From Rhodococcus sp. 14-2483-1-2 (GTDB taxonomy: Bacteria > Actinomycetota > Actinomycetes > Mycobacteriales > Mycobacteriaceae), in NCBI RefSeq assembly GCF_002259405.1, contig NZ_NPFW01000003.1, forward strand, positions 84,904-148,903: a DNA stretch of 64,000 nt. Direction: 5' to 3'. How positions within the stretch are numbered: the first letter of the stretch is position 1; each line of letters starts with the position of its first letter. The position numbers and the translations under genes are program-made. The notes below the pieces were generated by a model that was not told where the DNA came from, did no database searches, and saw only the letters and a program-made list of their open reading frames with translations. Positions 25,917-36,078 of this stretch are shown here, in pieces.

Positions 25917-28900
25917 CAGTAGGTCACCTCCTGGCTACGTTTGCGAATGGTGGCCACCATGTCGCGTTGATTACCTGCGGGACCGAGATAGTTGAAGGCG
26001 TAGGACAACTGGGCATATCCGCCGATGAGATGCGTCGGTTTCACCAAGAGTCGAGTGGCCGAGTTGTGGATGCCGCCGCGGCGGCCGGTGGCTTCGGATT
26101 TGGGAACATCGATGGTTCGTTCCTGAGCATGGTGGACATACGTGACGCCGGTCGGCATTCGGTGGCTGACGACCGCACGGCAAACCACGACGCCGTTGGC
26201 GTTCACGCACTCGATCCAGTCGTTGTCCTTCACGTCGATCGCGGCAGCGTCCTCGGGACTGAGCCACGCCGTCGGCCCACCTCGGGACAGCGACAGCATG
26301 AAGAGGTTGTCCTGGTACTCGGAGTGGATCGACCACTTCGAGTGCGGAGTGAGATACCGGACGGTGATCTGTTGCGCGCCGTCGGGGCCGAGCCTCGGCT
26401 CGCCGAACAACCGGTGCATGTCCAGTGGTGGTCGGTAGATCGGTAGCGATTCACCCATGTCGATCATCCAGTCGTGATCGAGGTAGAAATGCATTCGTCC
26501 CGTCAGGGTGTGAAAGGGCTTGAGCCGCTCGATGTTCACGGTGAACGGTGAGTAGCGCCGACCCCCGGTCTCGGACCCTGACCACTCCGGCGAGGTGAGC
26601 ACGGGAACCGGGCCGCGCTGGGTGTCGGCGAAGGTGATGCGCTTGTCCTCCGCGCCCGCTGCCAGGTCGTCGAGGCGTTTCCCGACGCGCTTCTGTAGCT
26701 TCTCGAAACCGTCCTTCGCCAACGCGCCGTTGGTCGTACCGGAATAGGTGAGAATTGCCTCGGCCATCTTGACGTCCGTGTCGATGGCCGGTCGCCCTTC
26801 GGCAGGACCCGACGGCATCACGCCGTTGCTCGCAGCCAATCGGTCACTCTGCTCGGCCACGTCGTAGGTCACGTTCTTGACCGCGAAACCCAACGTGTCC
26901 GCCAGTGGTCCGACGGCCGCCAGCTTGTCCGCGATGGCCGTGTAATCGCGCTCGACCACAACGAAGTTCGGAAGATTCTTGCCTGGCGTCCCCGGGTTGG
27001 GCGAACCCTGCCAGTCCGCCACCCTGCCGTGCGGCTGTGCCGTCTCACCGGGGGTGTCGTGCTGCATCGGCACGCTGACCAGATCGTGGCGCACCCCGAG
27101 ATGAATCTTTGCCAGAGATGAGAGCTTGTCGGCCAGCAAGTGGAACAGATCGAAATCCGACTTCGCTTCCCACGGTGGGTCGATCGCGGGTGAGAAGGCA
27201 TGCACGAACGGGTGCATGTCGGTCGACGACAGGTCGTGTTTCTCGTACCAGGTCGCAGCCGGGAACACGATGTCGGACAGCAGCGTTGTGGACGTCATTC
27301 GAAAATCTGCCGACACCATCAGATCGAGCTTGCCCTCGGGTGCTTCCTCGTGCCACTTCACGTCGTTCGGCCGCGGCGCGTTCGGGTTCTCGGTGCCCAA
27401 TACGTTGTGGTGGGTGCCCAGCAGATTTCGCAGGAAGTACTCGTTTCCTTTGGCCGACGAGCCCATCAGGTTCGAGCGCCAGAGAATCAGTGTGCGCGGC
27501 CAGTTCTCGGGCGCGTCGATATCGGTGATCGCAGCGGTGAGGCCGCCGTCGTGCAGTTTCTCGGCAACAAAACTGCCGACCGTGGACGCGTCCCCGGTCT
27601 CCACGGCAGCATTCGCCTCGTCTGCGAGATCGAGCGGATTGCGGTCGAACTGTGGGTAGAACGGCATCCACCCCATCCGCGCCGATTGCGCGATGGCGTC
27701 GGCTGTGTGTTCGTGGGTGATCGAACTCTTCGACAACGGCGAGGCCAACGACGCCGTCGAGTAACCGTCGTTGCGCCACTGGTCGGTGTGCATGTACCAG
27801 TACGAGGTACCGGTCATGGTCCGCGGCGGCCGCGACCAGTCGAGTGCATTGGCGAGAGAGATCCATCCGGTGATGGGACGGCACTTCTCCTGACCCACGT
27901 AGTGCGCCCAGCCTCCGCCGTTGCGGCCCATGCACCCGGTGAGGATGAGCAGGGACAGTATGGCGCGGTACGTGGCGTCACCGTGGAACCACTGGCAGAT
28001 GCCTGCACCCATGATGATCATCGAGCGCCCGCCGGAATCGATTGCATTGGTGGCGAACTCGCGAGCCACACGGACGGCGGCCTCGGCCGGAACACCGGTG
28101 ATCTCGGCCTGCCAGGCGGGTGTGTACGGCACCTCGACGTCGTCGTAACCGGTGGGCCACTCTCCCGGTACTCCGTCACGGGCAACGCCGTACTGCGCGA
28201 ACATGAGGTCGAAGACCGTGGTGACCAGAGCGCCGTCGATCCGGGTCGCCGGGACTCCGCGCCGCAGTACCCTGCCCGAACCATCGGGGGCATCGAATGC
28301 AGGAAGAAGTATCTCCAGGTTCTCGGTCCCGCTGCGTCCGTGCAGGGTGATCACGGGCGTGATCGTGCCGAGATCGAGATTCCAGCGACCCTCTCCCGAT
28401 GCCGAGAACCGAAACCCCAACGATCCGTTGGGCACCGCTGGGTCTCCGGTCCGCCCGTCGAGTACGACCGTCTTCCAGACGTCGTCTTCGGTGGCAGCGC
28501 CGTCGGGCAATGCCGCGAGTTCGTCTGCGGTGACGAACTTTCCGGGCACGTAGGCACCGTCGTGCTCGTCGAGATGGATGAGGAACGGAAGGTCACTGTA
28601 GGTCTTGATGTAGTCGTCGAAGAACGGCACCGATCTCCGAGCGAAGAACTCGGTGAGGATGACGTGTCCCATCGCCATCGCGAGCGCGCCGTCGGTACCC
28701 GCCTGAGCCGGGAGCCATTCGTCGGCAAACTTGCTGTTGTCGGCGTAGTCGGGACTCACGGTGACGACTTTGGTTCCGCGGTAACGTACTTCGGCCATCC
28801 AATGCGCATCAGGAGTACGCGTGACGGGAACGTTCGATCCCCACATCATCAAGTAGGTGGCGTCCCACCAATCGCCGGATTCGGGAACATCGGTCTGGTC

Positions 28901-29644
28901 TCCGAAGACCTGCGGGCTGGCAACCGGCAGGTCGGCGTACCAATCGTAGAACGAGGTCATCACGCCGCCGATGAGCTGAACGAAGCGGGTGCCTACGCAA
29001 TGCGAGACCATCGACATCGCCGGGATCGGCGAGAATCCGGCACAGCGATCCGGACCGTACGTCTTGATGGTGTGAACGTGCGCGGCAGCCGCGATCTCGA
29101 TCGCCTCGTCCCATGAAACGCGTACCAACCCGCCTTTGCCGCGTGCCTGCTGATACGACTTCCGACGCAGGGGATCACCGACCACGTCCGCCCAAGCAAG
29201 CACCGGGTCACCGAGACGCGCCTTCGCGGCCCGGTACATCTCCACCAGTACCCCACGGGCATAGGGATGCCGAACACGCGTGGGTGAGTATGTGTACCAG
29301 GAGAAAGCAGCACCACGAGGGCACCCACGGGGCTCGTATTCGGGGCTGTCCGGCCCGACCGACGGATAGTCGGTCTCCTGCGTTTCCCACGTGATGATGC
29401 CGTCTTTGACATAGACCTTCCACGAACAGGAACCGGTGCAGTTGACGCCGTGGGTGGATCGAACGACCTTGTCGTGACTCCACCGGTCGCGGTAGAACAC
29501 GTCACCTGCTCGGCCACCCTCACGAAAGACCATCCGGCCGTCGTCACTCTCATCCCAGCGAGTGAAGAACTTGCCGACGTTTAGGAGAGCCTTGGCTGCA
29601 TCCCCCTGAACGGCATTCGACTTGATATCCATTGGCCGGGACAT
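25916..29644 (-). CDS. narG: Respiratory nitrate reductase alpha subunit NarG
   Basis: A 1242-residue bis-MGD molybdoenzyme reducing nitrate to nitrite at the cytoplasmic face of the membrane. The N-terminal HGVNCTGSCSW segment and downstream RGCPRG hold the His and Cys ligands of the FS0 cluster. The YDWYADLP segment has the Asp expected to ligate molybdenum, and MWGSN follows. I start at MSRPMDIKS, with a weak GAAGAG site; the frame stays open for 86 more codons upstream without a stop, but that stretch is AT-rich and not NarG-like. Confidence 0.96.
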   Translation of the reverse strand: MSRPMDIKSNAVQGDAAKALLNVGKFFTRWDESDDGRMVFREGGRAGDVFYRDRWSHDKVVRSTHGVNCTGSCSWKVYVKDGIITWETQETDYPSVGPDSPEYEPRGCPRGAAFSWYTYSPTRVRHPYARGVLVEMYRAAKARLGDPVLAWADVVGDPLRRKSYQQARGKGGLVRVSWDEAIEIAAAAHVHTIKTYGPDRCAGFSPIPAMSMVSHCVGTRFVQLIGGVMTSFYDWYADLPVASPQVFGDQTDVPESGDWWDATYLMMWGSNVPVTRTPDAHWMAEVRYRGTKVVTVSPDYADNSKFADEWLPAQAGTDGALAMAMGHVILTEFFARRSVPFFDDYIKTYSDLPFLIHLDEHDGAYVPGKFVTADELAALPDGAATEDDVWKTVVLDGRTGDPAVPNGSLGFRFSASGEGRWNLDLGTITPVITLHGRSGTENLEILLPAFDAPDGSGRVLRRGVPATRIDGALVTTVFDLMFAQYGVARDGVPGEWPTGYDDVEVPYTPAWQAEITGVPAEAAVRVAREFATNAIDSGGRSMIIMGAGICQWFHGDATYRAILSLLILTGCMGRNGGGWAHYVGQEKCRPITGWISLANALDWSRPPRTMTGTSYWYMHTDQWRNDGYSTASLASPLSKSSITHEHTADAIAQSARMGWMPFYPQFDRNPLDLADEANAAVETGDASTVGSFVAEKLHDGGLTAAITDIDAPENWPRTLILWRSNLMGSSAKGNEYFLRNLLGTHHNVLGTENPNAPRPNDVKWHEEAPEGKLDLMVSADFRMTSTTLLSDIVFPAATWYEKHDLSSTDMHPFVHAFSPAIDPPWEAKSDFDLFHLLADKLSSLAKIHLGVRHDLVSVPMQHDTPGETAQPHGRVADWQGSPNPGTPGKNLPNFVVVERDYTAIADKLAAVGPLADTLGFAVKNVTYDVAEQSDRLAASNGVMPSGPAEGRPAIDTDVKMAEAILTYSGTTNGALAKDGFEKLQKRVGKRLDDLAAGAEDKRITFADTQRGPVPVLTSPEWSGSETGGRRYSPFTVNIERLKPFHTLTGRMHFYLDHDWMIDMGESLPIYRPPLDMHRLFGEPRLGPDGAQQITVRYLTPHSKWSIHSEYQDNLFMLSLSRGGPTAWLSPEDAAAIDVKDNDWIECVNANGVVVCRAVVSHRMPTGVTYVHHAQERTIDVPKSEATGRRGGIHNSATRLLVKPTHLIGGYAQLSYAFNYLGPAGNQRDMVATIRKRSQEVTY

Positions 29645-29964
29645 GCTCTTCACCGTACAAAGAACGACGGCTGAGCCAGACGCTTTTATCGAAATTCGAG
29701 TCCCCGCACCTAAATTCTTAATTGTATTACGCATTGTCACGGCAATGACGCAGTCCTGGAACGGGACTGGCCTCGTCATATCGAATTTGATGAGCAATAT
29801 CAGCCTGAGAACGTAGGCGATGTTCTGGTTTCTTGTATCCAAATGTACTTTCGGTTTTTTTCGACCGGTGCTGTAGCGGATACGCACCTGCCTTGATATC
29901 AATAAAACACCGATGCAACTACGAATGGTTGCCTCACACTCACTCGAACAGAGGAGCCCTTCGT
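29645..29964. promoter_or_regulatory. narG upstream region, AT-rich leader
   Basis: This 320-base gap is far richer in A/T than its neighbours and should hold the nar promoter. An inverted repeat GTCA-N6-TGAC lies at 29736-29749, about 92 bases upstream of narG, and could bind a CRP/FNR-type regulator, although it is not a canonical site. No convincing -10/-35 pair was identified. Confidence 0.4.
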
Positions 29965-30060
29965 ATGTTCTCGTCCAGCGAACTCGAACTGAACCTTCTT
30001 GCCCTGCTCACTCAGCTGTTCACGGGCAGCGCGGACAACGGGAACGCGCCCGCGTCCTGA
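29965..30060 (+). CDS. Small acidic peptide ORF, 31 residues
   Basis: An ATG eight bases after AGAGGAG opens a 31-codon frame. The peptide begins MFSSSELELNLL and has an amphipathic leucine-rich helix followed by a polar Gly/Ser/Asn tail. The strong ribosome-binding site and GC-rich third positions favour translation. It lies between divergent narG and the membrane-anchored protein gene. I do not recognise it. Confidence 0.4.
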   Translation: MFSSSELELNLLALLTQLFTGSADNGNAPAS

Positions 30061-30256
30061 GCCTGCCGGCGATGCCGGGTACGGCACTGTAACTCAATCG
30101 CACCAGGAAACCAGATTTACTCTCGAAGTTTATTGGTTCGCACCGACACACGCCCGGGTCCAAAATCGTACCGAGACTGTTCATCGCGTATTTCTGGACT
30201 TCATCGACCACAAGGTCCGTGAAGACATGAACACCAATCAGGGCCAAGGAGTACCC

Positions 30257-30883
30257 GTGACACAGATTCACGCTGCGACACACAAACATCGGGTGCCGCC
30301 GGAGCATCGCGTGCTCGGACTCGATCGACGCACGTTTCCACCGGCGCTCTTCGTCGTCGCGGTTTTCATCATCATGATCTTCGTGATACCGCGTGTCGAC
30401 GCAGCCATCGATTTGGAGGACCCCGTCCTCGCAGGGGAGCAACTCGCGATCAGCGACCGCATCGTTTTCACCCCGGCCACCGGCTGGAATGTCGAGGATG
30501 GCTTCCGCGTGACCGACGACGGGCGCAGACACGGCGACGCCACCATCTCCGATAGCGGCGTGTCCTTCGAAATCTCGACGGACACATTCGACGGCACTCC
30601 CGACGCACTGTTGGATCAGGTCGAGAAAGTCACGTCCCGCACCGACGACCCGACCTTCCGGGTCGACGGAAACCGCACCACCCTCACAACGCTCACCGGA
30701 GAGACCGGGGTCGCTCAGCCGTACGGCAGCGTGAACGGCGACGGTGTCGTTGCCGCATTCGTTCTCGACGGCACCGGTCTGAAGATCGCCGCATACGGTC
30801 CTCCGGCTCAGATGACGGCCGCTAACGACGCCATCCAAACCATGATCGCGAGCATCCGGACCGTAGAGGGGAACAACTCATGA
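30257..30883 (+). CDS. Membrane-anchored protein with single N-terminal TM segment
   Basis: A 208-residue protein with a short basic N-terminus, one hydrophobic segment (about residues 30-50, ending FVIPRVDA) and an extracytoplasmic domain of about 155 residues rich in Thr, Asp and Val. I prefer the GTG at 30257, five bases after AAGGAG, to an ATG 30 bases upstream. Its stop overlaps the PrsW-type protease start (ATGA), so the two are coupled and may work together. The outer domain is not recognised. Confidence 0.7.
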   Translation: MTQIHAATHKHRVPPEHRVLGLDRRTFPPALFVVAVFIIMIFVIPRVDAAIDLEDPVLAGEQLAISDRIVFTPATGWNVEDGFRVTDDGRRHGDATISDSGVSFEISTDTFDGTPDALLDQVEKVTSRTDDPTFRVDGNRTTLTTLTGETGVAQPYGSVNGDGVVAAFVLDGTGLKIAAYGPPAQMTAANDAIQTMIASIRTVEGNNS

Positions 30884-32073
30884 GCGAGACCGACACGAAC
30901 GCAACGACGCATGGCGTGAGCCCCGACGCCCGGCGACGACAGGCTCGGGCTCTCGAGGTCTCCGGTTGGGGTGAGCGCTTCGTTTTCGTACAACCTCACA
31001 ACCTCTCGTTCTGGGTGTACGTGCTGCTGGTCGGATTCGGCGTTTTTCAGACGTGGTCCTTCTTCGAACCGACGGCCGGGTTCTACGCAGATGGATTCGT
31101 GGCAGCGGCGGTTCTCTGCGGACTGTGCGGTCTGGCGTGGTTCGCCTGGTTCCGCCACATCGACCGGTGGGAACGTCAACCGGGCCGCCTCATCGTCGCC
31201 GCGCTCCTGTGGGGCGCTGTTGCGGCCACCTTCGCATTCGCGTTGCCCGCGAACAACGCGTTGCTCGGCATCTACACCAAGTTGTTCGGCCAAGAGTGGG
31301 TTGCAGACTGGGCGGCGGGTGCCGCGGCACCATTCACCGAGGAGGCTGCAAAGCTGTGCGGATTCGTACTCCTGATGGGCCTTGCCCCGCGCTTGATCCG
31401 CACCGCAAACGACGGTTTGATCGTCGGCGCGTTCATCGGACTCGGGTTCGCGGTCTTCGAGGACTTCCAATATGCCGCCAACTCCACCGCACGGGCGTTC
31501 GGTACCGATCCGGTCGGTCAGGCCGTGTCGATGTCGTTCACCCGTATCGCGGTCAGCTTCGCCTCGCACCCCCTCTTCAGCGCCCTTGTCTGCTCGGGTG
31601 TCATCTACCTCATCGGCACCGCGGCCCAGCCACGCCGGATCGGGCGCGGACTGGCATTCGTGTTGTTGGGCATGTTTCTGCACTTCACCTGGGACGACGC
31701 CACCGGCCTGGGCCAGGGAGGCATCCTGACGTTCCCCGTCATGATCGCCTCCCTCGTTCTCGGTTTCACCGTACTGACCATCGCGTTTCGACGCGCAGCG
31801 CCGCGTGAATACGAGTTCGTCCGCGACATCCTCGCCCCCGAGGTCGAAGCGGGGACAGTGACCGACGCAGAGGTGGATGGCATCCTGGAGAAGAAGGCGC
31901 GTAAGGCGTTCATCAAGTCCGCGCCCCATCACAAGTCCCGTCGAGCACGCAAGCACCTTCGGCGCGCGATTCTCGACCTCGCCCACGACCTTGCCGACGG
32001 CAAGGGAGCCGACACCGAGGCCGTGCGTCACTCTCGCTCGGAGGTCGAGCGTCTGCGCGTCAAGGCCGGCTGA
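30880..32073 (+). CDS. PrsW-family intramembrane metalloprotease
   Basis: A 397-residue protein with eight or so membrane segments and the PrsW/CAAX-type zinc motifs: FTEEAAK near 150-156, a second FAVFEDFQY near 190-198, and conserved His in the ASHPLF and HFTWDD segments. Bacillus PrsW cuts anti-sigma factor RsiW within the membrane. The charged, cytoplasmic C-terminal tail of about 90 residues is long. The directly coupled upstream gene encodes a single-TM protein, a plausible substrate or partner. Confidence 0.87.
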   Translation: MSETDTNATTHGVSPDARRRQARALEVSGWGERFVFVQPHNLSFWVYVLLVGFGVFQTWSFFEPTAGFYADGFVAAAVLCGLCGLAWFAWFRHIDRWERQPGRLIVAALLWGAVAATFAFALPANNALLGIYTKLFGQEWVADWAAGAAAPFTEEAAKLCGFVLLMGLAPRLIRTANDGLIVGAFIGLGFAVFEDFQYAANSTARAFGTDPVGQAVSMSFTRIAVSFASHPLFSALVCSGVIYLIGTAAQPRRIGRGLAFVLLGMFLHFTWDDATGLGQGGILTFPVMIASLVLGFTVLTIAFRRAAPREYEFVRDILAPEVEAGTVTDAEVDGILEKKARKAFIKSAPHHKSRRARKHLRRAILDLAHDLADGKGADTEAVRHSRSEVERLRVKAG

Positions 32074-32088
32074 CCGACAATCGAACAG

Positions 32089-32127
32089 AACCGGTACCGC
32101 CCGAACGTGTTTCGGGCGGTACCGGTT
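32089..32127. terminator. Strong bidirectional hairpin terminator
   Basis: Perfect 17-bp arms (32089-32105 and 32111-32127) around a five-base loop, flanked by A's on one side and T's on the other. It lies between the convergent PrsW-type and phosphoketolase genes. Confidence 0.88.
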
Positions 32128-32155
32128 TTCCTGTCCCGGCCCTATGACGTCCGAG

Positions 32156-34588
32156 TCAGAAGTCGGCGCTCGTGGAAGCAGCAGCGGTGACCGACGGCGA
32201 ATTGCCTTTCTCGGGCGATTCCCCACGCGTCGTCCACTGCCAATCCCGCACGACGGGCAGGTCGTCACCGTGCTCGCGAGTCCACTGTCGAGCCCGCCTG
32301 CGGGTGTCGACCATCTCCTGTCGTAGCGACGCCGCCCTCGAGCCGAGTCCTGGCGTGCGGTCGATGACATCGATGACCAGATGGAACCTGTCCATGTCGT
32401 TCATCATCACCATGTCGAAGGGCGTGGTGGTCGTTCCCTCCTCCTTGTAGCCGCGCACGTGCAGATGGGCGTTGTTGGCTCGGCGGTAGGTCAGCCGATG
32501 AATGAGCCACGGGTAGCCGTGATAGGCGAAGATCACCGGCACATCCACCCCGAAGAGGCTGTCGTACTCGCGTTGTGGCATCCCGTGCGGATGCTCGGTC
32601 TCGTCCTGCAACCGCATCAGGTCGACCACGTTGACGAACCGAATCTTCAGATCCGGCAGACCTTCCCGCAGGATGCTGACGGCAGCCAGAGCCTCGAGGG
32701 TAGGGACATCGCCTGCGGCAGCGATCACCACGTCCGGATGCCCCTCGTCGTTGGACGCCCATTCCCAGATACCGGCTCCGCGAGCGCAGTGCAGATCGGC
32801 CTCGTCCCCGGTGAGCCAGTCGAACGACGGCTGCTTACCCGACACGACGACGTTGACGTAGTGCCGACTTTCCAGACAGTGCTGCATGGTGGACAGCAAC
32901 GTGTTCGCATCCGGCGGCAGGTAGACGCGCACGACTTCCGCTCTCTTGTTGACCACGTGGTCGATGAAGCCGGGATCCTGATGCGAGAATCCGTTGTGAT
33001 CCTGACGCCACACATGTGAGCTGAGCAGATAGTTCAAGCTGGGCACCTGCGGTCGCCACGGGATGTCGCGGGTGGTCTTGAGCCACTTCGCGTGCTGGTT
33101 GAACATCGAGTCGACGAGGTGGATGAACGCCTCGTAGCAGCTGAAGATTCCGTGCCGGCCGGTCAGTGTGTAGCCCTCGACCCATCCTTGGCAGGTGTGT
33201 TCGGAGAGTATCTCCACCACACGCCCCGAGCGGGCCAGGTGCTCGTCGGTGTCCACGATGGTTCCGGCGAAGACCTTGTCGGTGACCTCGTACACCGGGT
33301 TGAGCCGGTTCGACGCCGTCTCGTCCGGGCCGAAGATTCTGAAGTTCGTGGGGTTGTCTCGCACCACATCGATGAGGTACTCGCCCAGGACCCGTGTCGG
33401 CTCGTGGATCGAGCCTCCAGGTTCGCTGACCTCGACGGCTCGGTCTCGGAAATCCGGCAACCGAAGTGGACGGGTCAGCAGGCCTCCGTTGGCATGCGGG
33501 TTGGCGCTCATTCGGCGCTCCCCCACCGGGGCGAGGGCGCGCAGCGACTCGACCAGTACCCCGTCGGTCCCGAACAGCTCTTCGGCCCGATACGACCGCA
33601 TCCACTGCTCGAGCTGAGCGCGGTGCTCGTCGTTCTCGCGAGTCGCCGCCAGCGGGACCTGATGGGCCCGCCACGTACCTTCCACCGGCAGCCCATCGAC
33701 GACCTTCGGGCCGGTCCACCCCTTGGGGGTGACCATCAGAATCATCGGACCGGGACGCCGTTCGAGGTCGCCGTCCACCCGCGCTGCGCGCTGATTCTCC
33801 GTGATCAGATCGTGAGCCCTGTCCATGGCCTCGGCCATCTGCTGGTGCACGTGCGCCGGGTCGTCGCCCTCGACGGTGATCACCTCGTGGCCGTAGCCCC
33901 GCAGCAGGCTCTCCAGTTCCTCGCGGTGAATGCGCGCCGGAACGGTCGGGTTGGCGATCTTGTAGCCGTTCAGATGCAGGATCGGCAGCACCGCCCCGTC
34001 GTGGACCGGATCGAGGAACTTGTTGCTGTGCCACGACGCGGCCAACGGCCCGGTCTCGAACTCTCCGTCACCGACCACCGCGACGACAACGAGGTCGGGA
34101 TTGTCCATCGCCGCACCGTAGGCGTGGGAGAGCACGTACCCGAGTTCACCGCCCTCGTGGATCGAGCCCGGCGTCTCCGGTGCCACGTGGCTGGGGATCC
34201 CGCCGGGAAAAGAGAACTGCCGGAAGAGCTTTCGCAGGCCTTCGGTACCCGCCCCGATGTGTGGATAGACCTCGCTGTACGTGCCTTCCAGGTACGCGTT
34301 GGCCACCAGAGCCGGCCCGCCATGACCGGGGCCGGCCAAGAAGATGGCATCGACGTCGCGGTTGCGGATGAGCCGATTCATATGTGCATACACAAGATTG
34401 AGCCCGGGACTGGTCCCCCAATGACCGAGCAGACGCGGCTTGACGTCCTCCGGAACGAGCTCACGTTCGAGCATCGGGTTGTCGAGAAGGTAGATCTGTC
34501 CGACGGACAGATAATTCGCTGCTCGCCACCACCGATCGATAGCGTCCAGCTCCGCTTCGTCGAGCGCTGCTGTGCTGTCAGAGACCAT
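32156..34588 (-). CDS. xfp: Phosphoketolase (xylulose-5-phosphate / fructose-6-phosphate)
   Basis: An 810-residue thiamine-diphosphate enzyme splitting xylulose 5-phosphate (and possibly fructose 6-phosphate) to acetyl phosphate and a triose or tetrose phosphate. The N-terminal [15 protein letters not shown] segment, the AGPGHGGPA motif near 85, the [10 protein letters not shown] thiamine-binding motif near 170, and the [13 protein letters not shown] segment are characteristic. Length is normal. The internal ATG with a GAGGAAC site is used rather than the longer frame. No acetate kinase or phosphotransacetylase gene lies nearby. Confidence 0.95.
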   Translation of the reverse strand: MVSDSTAALDEAELDAIDRWWRAANYLSVGQIYLLDNPMLERELVPEDVKPRLLGHWGTSPGLNLVYAHMNRLIRNRDVDAIFLAGPGHGGPALVANAYLEGTYSEVYPHIGAGTEGLRKLFRQFSFPGGIPSHVAPETPGSIHEGGELGYVLSHAYGAAMDNPDLVVVAVVGDGEFETGPLAASWHSNKFLDPVHDGAVLPILHLNGYKIANPTVPARIHREELESLLRGYGHEVITVEGDDPAHVHQQMAEAMDRAHDLITENQRAARVDGDLERRPGPMILMVTPKGWTGPKVVDGLPVEGTWRAHQVPLAATRENDEHRAQLEQWMRSYRAEELFGTDGVLVESLRALAPVGERRMSANPHANGGLLTRPLRLPDFRDRAVEVSEPGGSIHEPTRVLGEYLIDVVRDNPTNFRIFGPDETASNRLNPVYEVTDKVFAGTIVDTDEHLARSGRVVEILSEHTCQGWVEGYTLTGRHGIFSCYEAFIHLVDSMFNQHAKWLKTTRDIPWRPQVPSLNYLLSSHVWRQDHNGFSHQDPGFIDHVVNKRAEVVRVYLPPDANTLLSTMQHCLESRHYVNVVVSGKQPSFDWLTGDEADLHCARGAGIWEWASNDEGHPDVVIAAAGDVPTLEALAAVSILREGLPDLKIRFVNVVDLMRLQDETEHPHGMPQREYDSLFGVDVPVIFAYHGYPWLIHRLTYRRANNAHLHVRGYKEEGTTTTPFDMVMMNDMDRFHLVIDVIDRTPGLGSRAASLRQEMVDTRRRARQWTREHGDDLPVVRDWQWTTRGESPEKGNSPSVTAAASTSADF

Positions 34589-34638
34589 CGTTGTTCCTCG
34601 ATTCTCTGTGTTTGTCGAACATTGCACTCACCCTGTCG

Positions 34639-36075
34639 TCAGACCGTGATGTCGCCCGTGCCGAGTAGCACGAGCGCCAGAATTGCTGCGCCCGTGAGCA
34701 ATCCGCACACGATGCGTTCCGGGCCGGTGAACACCCGACCCGAGTGCTCGCGCCGCGCCACGACGTAGAGCAGCGTTCCGGGCGCGTACACCAGGCAGCC
34801 GAGCAGCACGTACTCCACGCCTGCCGCGTACAGCAGGAAGACGGAGTACACGACCGCCAGGATCCCGATGACGAGTTGACGGCGTCGCTCGTCGTCATCG
34901 CCCGGACCGTAGGTCTCGCGAGTGAGAGTCAGCTTCACCGCGTAGGCCGCCGCCAGCAGATAGGGAATCAACGTCAGGGCCGTGTCCAGCGAGAGCATGA
35001 AGTCCAGCGCGTCGCCGACGACCAGAACGAGCAGCAGGAAGATCTGCACGCTGATGTTCGTCAGAAGCAGGGCTGCAACCGGTGTTCCACCGGAGTTCTC
35101 TCGGCCGAGCCTCTTCGGCAGAATCCCGGTTCTCGCGGGCATGAACATGACCTCGGCATTGAGCAGCGTCCAGGCGAGGTACGCGCCCAACACGGAGATC
35201 ACGACCCCGAGGTCGATCAGCGTCCCGCCCCAGGGCCCGACGACCTCTTCGAGTACGACGCCCATCGACGGGGCGGCGGCGTCGGCCAGGTCCGTTCGGG
35301 GAAGCACCCCGTACGACACCGTCGTCACCGAGCCGAAGAGGGCAAGTGTGCTGAGCAGGCCAACCAGGGTTGCCCGGCCGATATCGGCGCGCTTCTGGGC
35401 GATCCGTGAATACACGCTCGCCCCCTCGATGCCGAGAAAGACGAAGGTGGTCAGGAGCATGGTGTCGGTGACCTGCGTGAACAGGCTCTCGCCTGTATCG
35501 CGGCCCCAGAAATTCTGGGCGAACACACTGGGGTCGAAGGCCACCACACAGATGACGACGAAGACGGCGATCGGCAGCAGCTTGGCCACCGTCACGATCC
35601 TGTTGATGATCGCCGCCTGACGGATCCCCCGCATGATGAGCAGGTGAACGACCCAGATGATCACTGACGCGCAGATCACCGCGAGAACCGTGTTTCCGGC
35701 TCCGAGACCAGGGAGGAAAGCGCCGATGCTCGCCATGGCGAACGTCAGGAAGAACACGTTCCCGACGATGTTGCTGGCCCAATATCCCCACGCAGCGTTG
35801 AAGCCTGCGTAGTTCCCGAAGCCCTCCTGGGCGTAGACGTAGATCCCGCTGTCGAGGTCCGGTTTCCTCAGGGCGAGCGACTGGAACACCAGTCCGAGCA
35901 TAAGCATTCCGGATCCGGCAATCGCCCACGCGATGAGAGACCCGACCACCCCGGTCGCGGAGCCGAAACCGCCGGGGAGGGTGAAGATCCCGCCACCGAC
36001 CATCGACCCGATGACCATCGCGGTCAACGTGGTCACGTTGACCTTGCGGTCCGCCTGTTCCGCGGTACCCGTCAT
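34639..36075 (-). CDS. APC-superfamily basic amino acid / polyamine antiporter
   Basis: A 478-residue permease with about 12-13 membrane segments. The N-terminal TAMVIGSMVGGGIFTLPGGF segment is the APC signature, and overall pattern resembles arginine:ornithine or lysine antiporters (ArcD/YdgI type). It starts three bases after the lysX stop, so the pair is probably co-transcribed; a role in lysine or other basic amino acid supply would suit LysX but is inferred. No arc deiminase genes are nearby. Confidence 0.82.
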   Translation of the reverse strand: MTGTAEQADRKVNVTTLTAMVIGSMVGGGIFTLPGGFGSATGVVGSLIAWAIAGSGMLMLGLVFQSLALRKPDLDSGIYVYAQEGFGNYAGFNAAWGYWASNIVGNVFFLTFAMASIGAFLPGLGAGNTVLAVICASVIIWVVHLLIMRGIRQAAIINRIVTVAKLLPIAVFVVICVVAFDPSVFAQNFWGRDTGESLFTQVTDTMLLTTFVFLGIEGASVYSRIAQKRADIGRATLVGLLSTLALFGSVTTVSYGVLPRTDLADAAAPSMGVVLEEVVGPWGGTLIDLGVVISVLGAYLAWTLLNAEVMFMPARTGILPKRLGRENSGGTPVAALLLTNISVQIFLLLVLVVGDALDFMLSLDTALTLIPYLLAAAYAVKLTLTRETYGPGDDDERRRQLVIGILAVVYSVFLLYAAGVEYVLLGCLVYAPGTLLYVVARREHSGRVFTGPERIVCGLLTGAAILALVLLGTGDITV

Positions 36076-36078
36076 GGG

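Noticed and set aside
27200..29116. A 638-codon open frame on the plus strand inside narG.
   Set aside because: High-GC antisense frames of long genes are often open; the sequence is Arg/Val/Gly-rich and has no motif, whereas the minus frame is a complete NarG.
29895..29904. TTGATATCAA in the narG upstream region looked like an FNR/CRP box.
   Set aside because: FNR sites need a four-base spacer (TTGAT-N4-ATCAA); here the arms touch, so it is probably just an AT-rich palindrome.
30808..32370. A 520-codon open frame on the minus strand across the PrsW-type gene.
   Set aside because: It overlaps a recognisable PrsW-type protease and the strong terminator; the product is low-complexity and charged.
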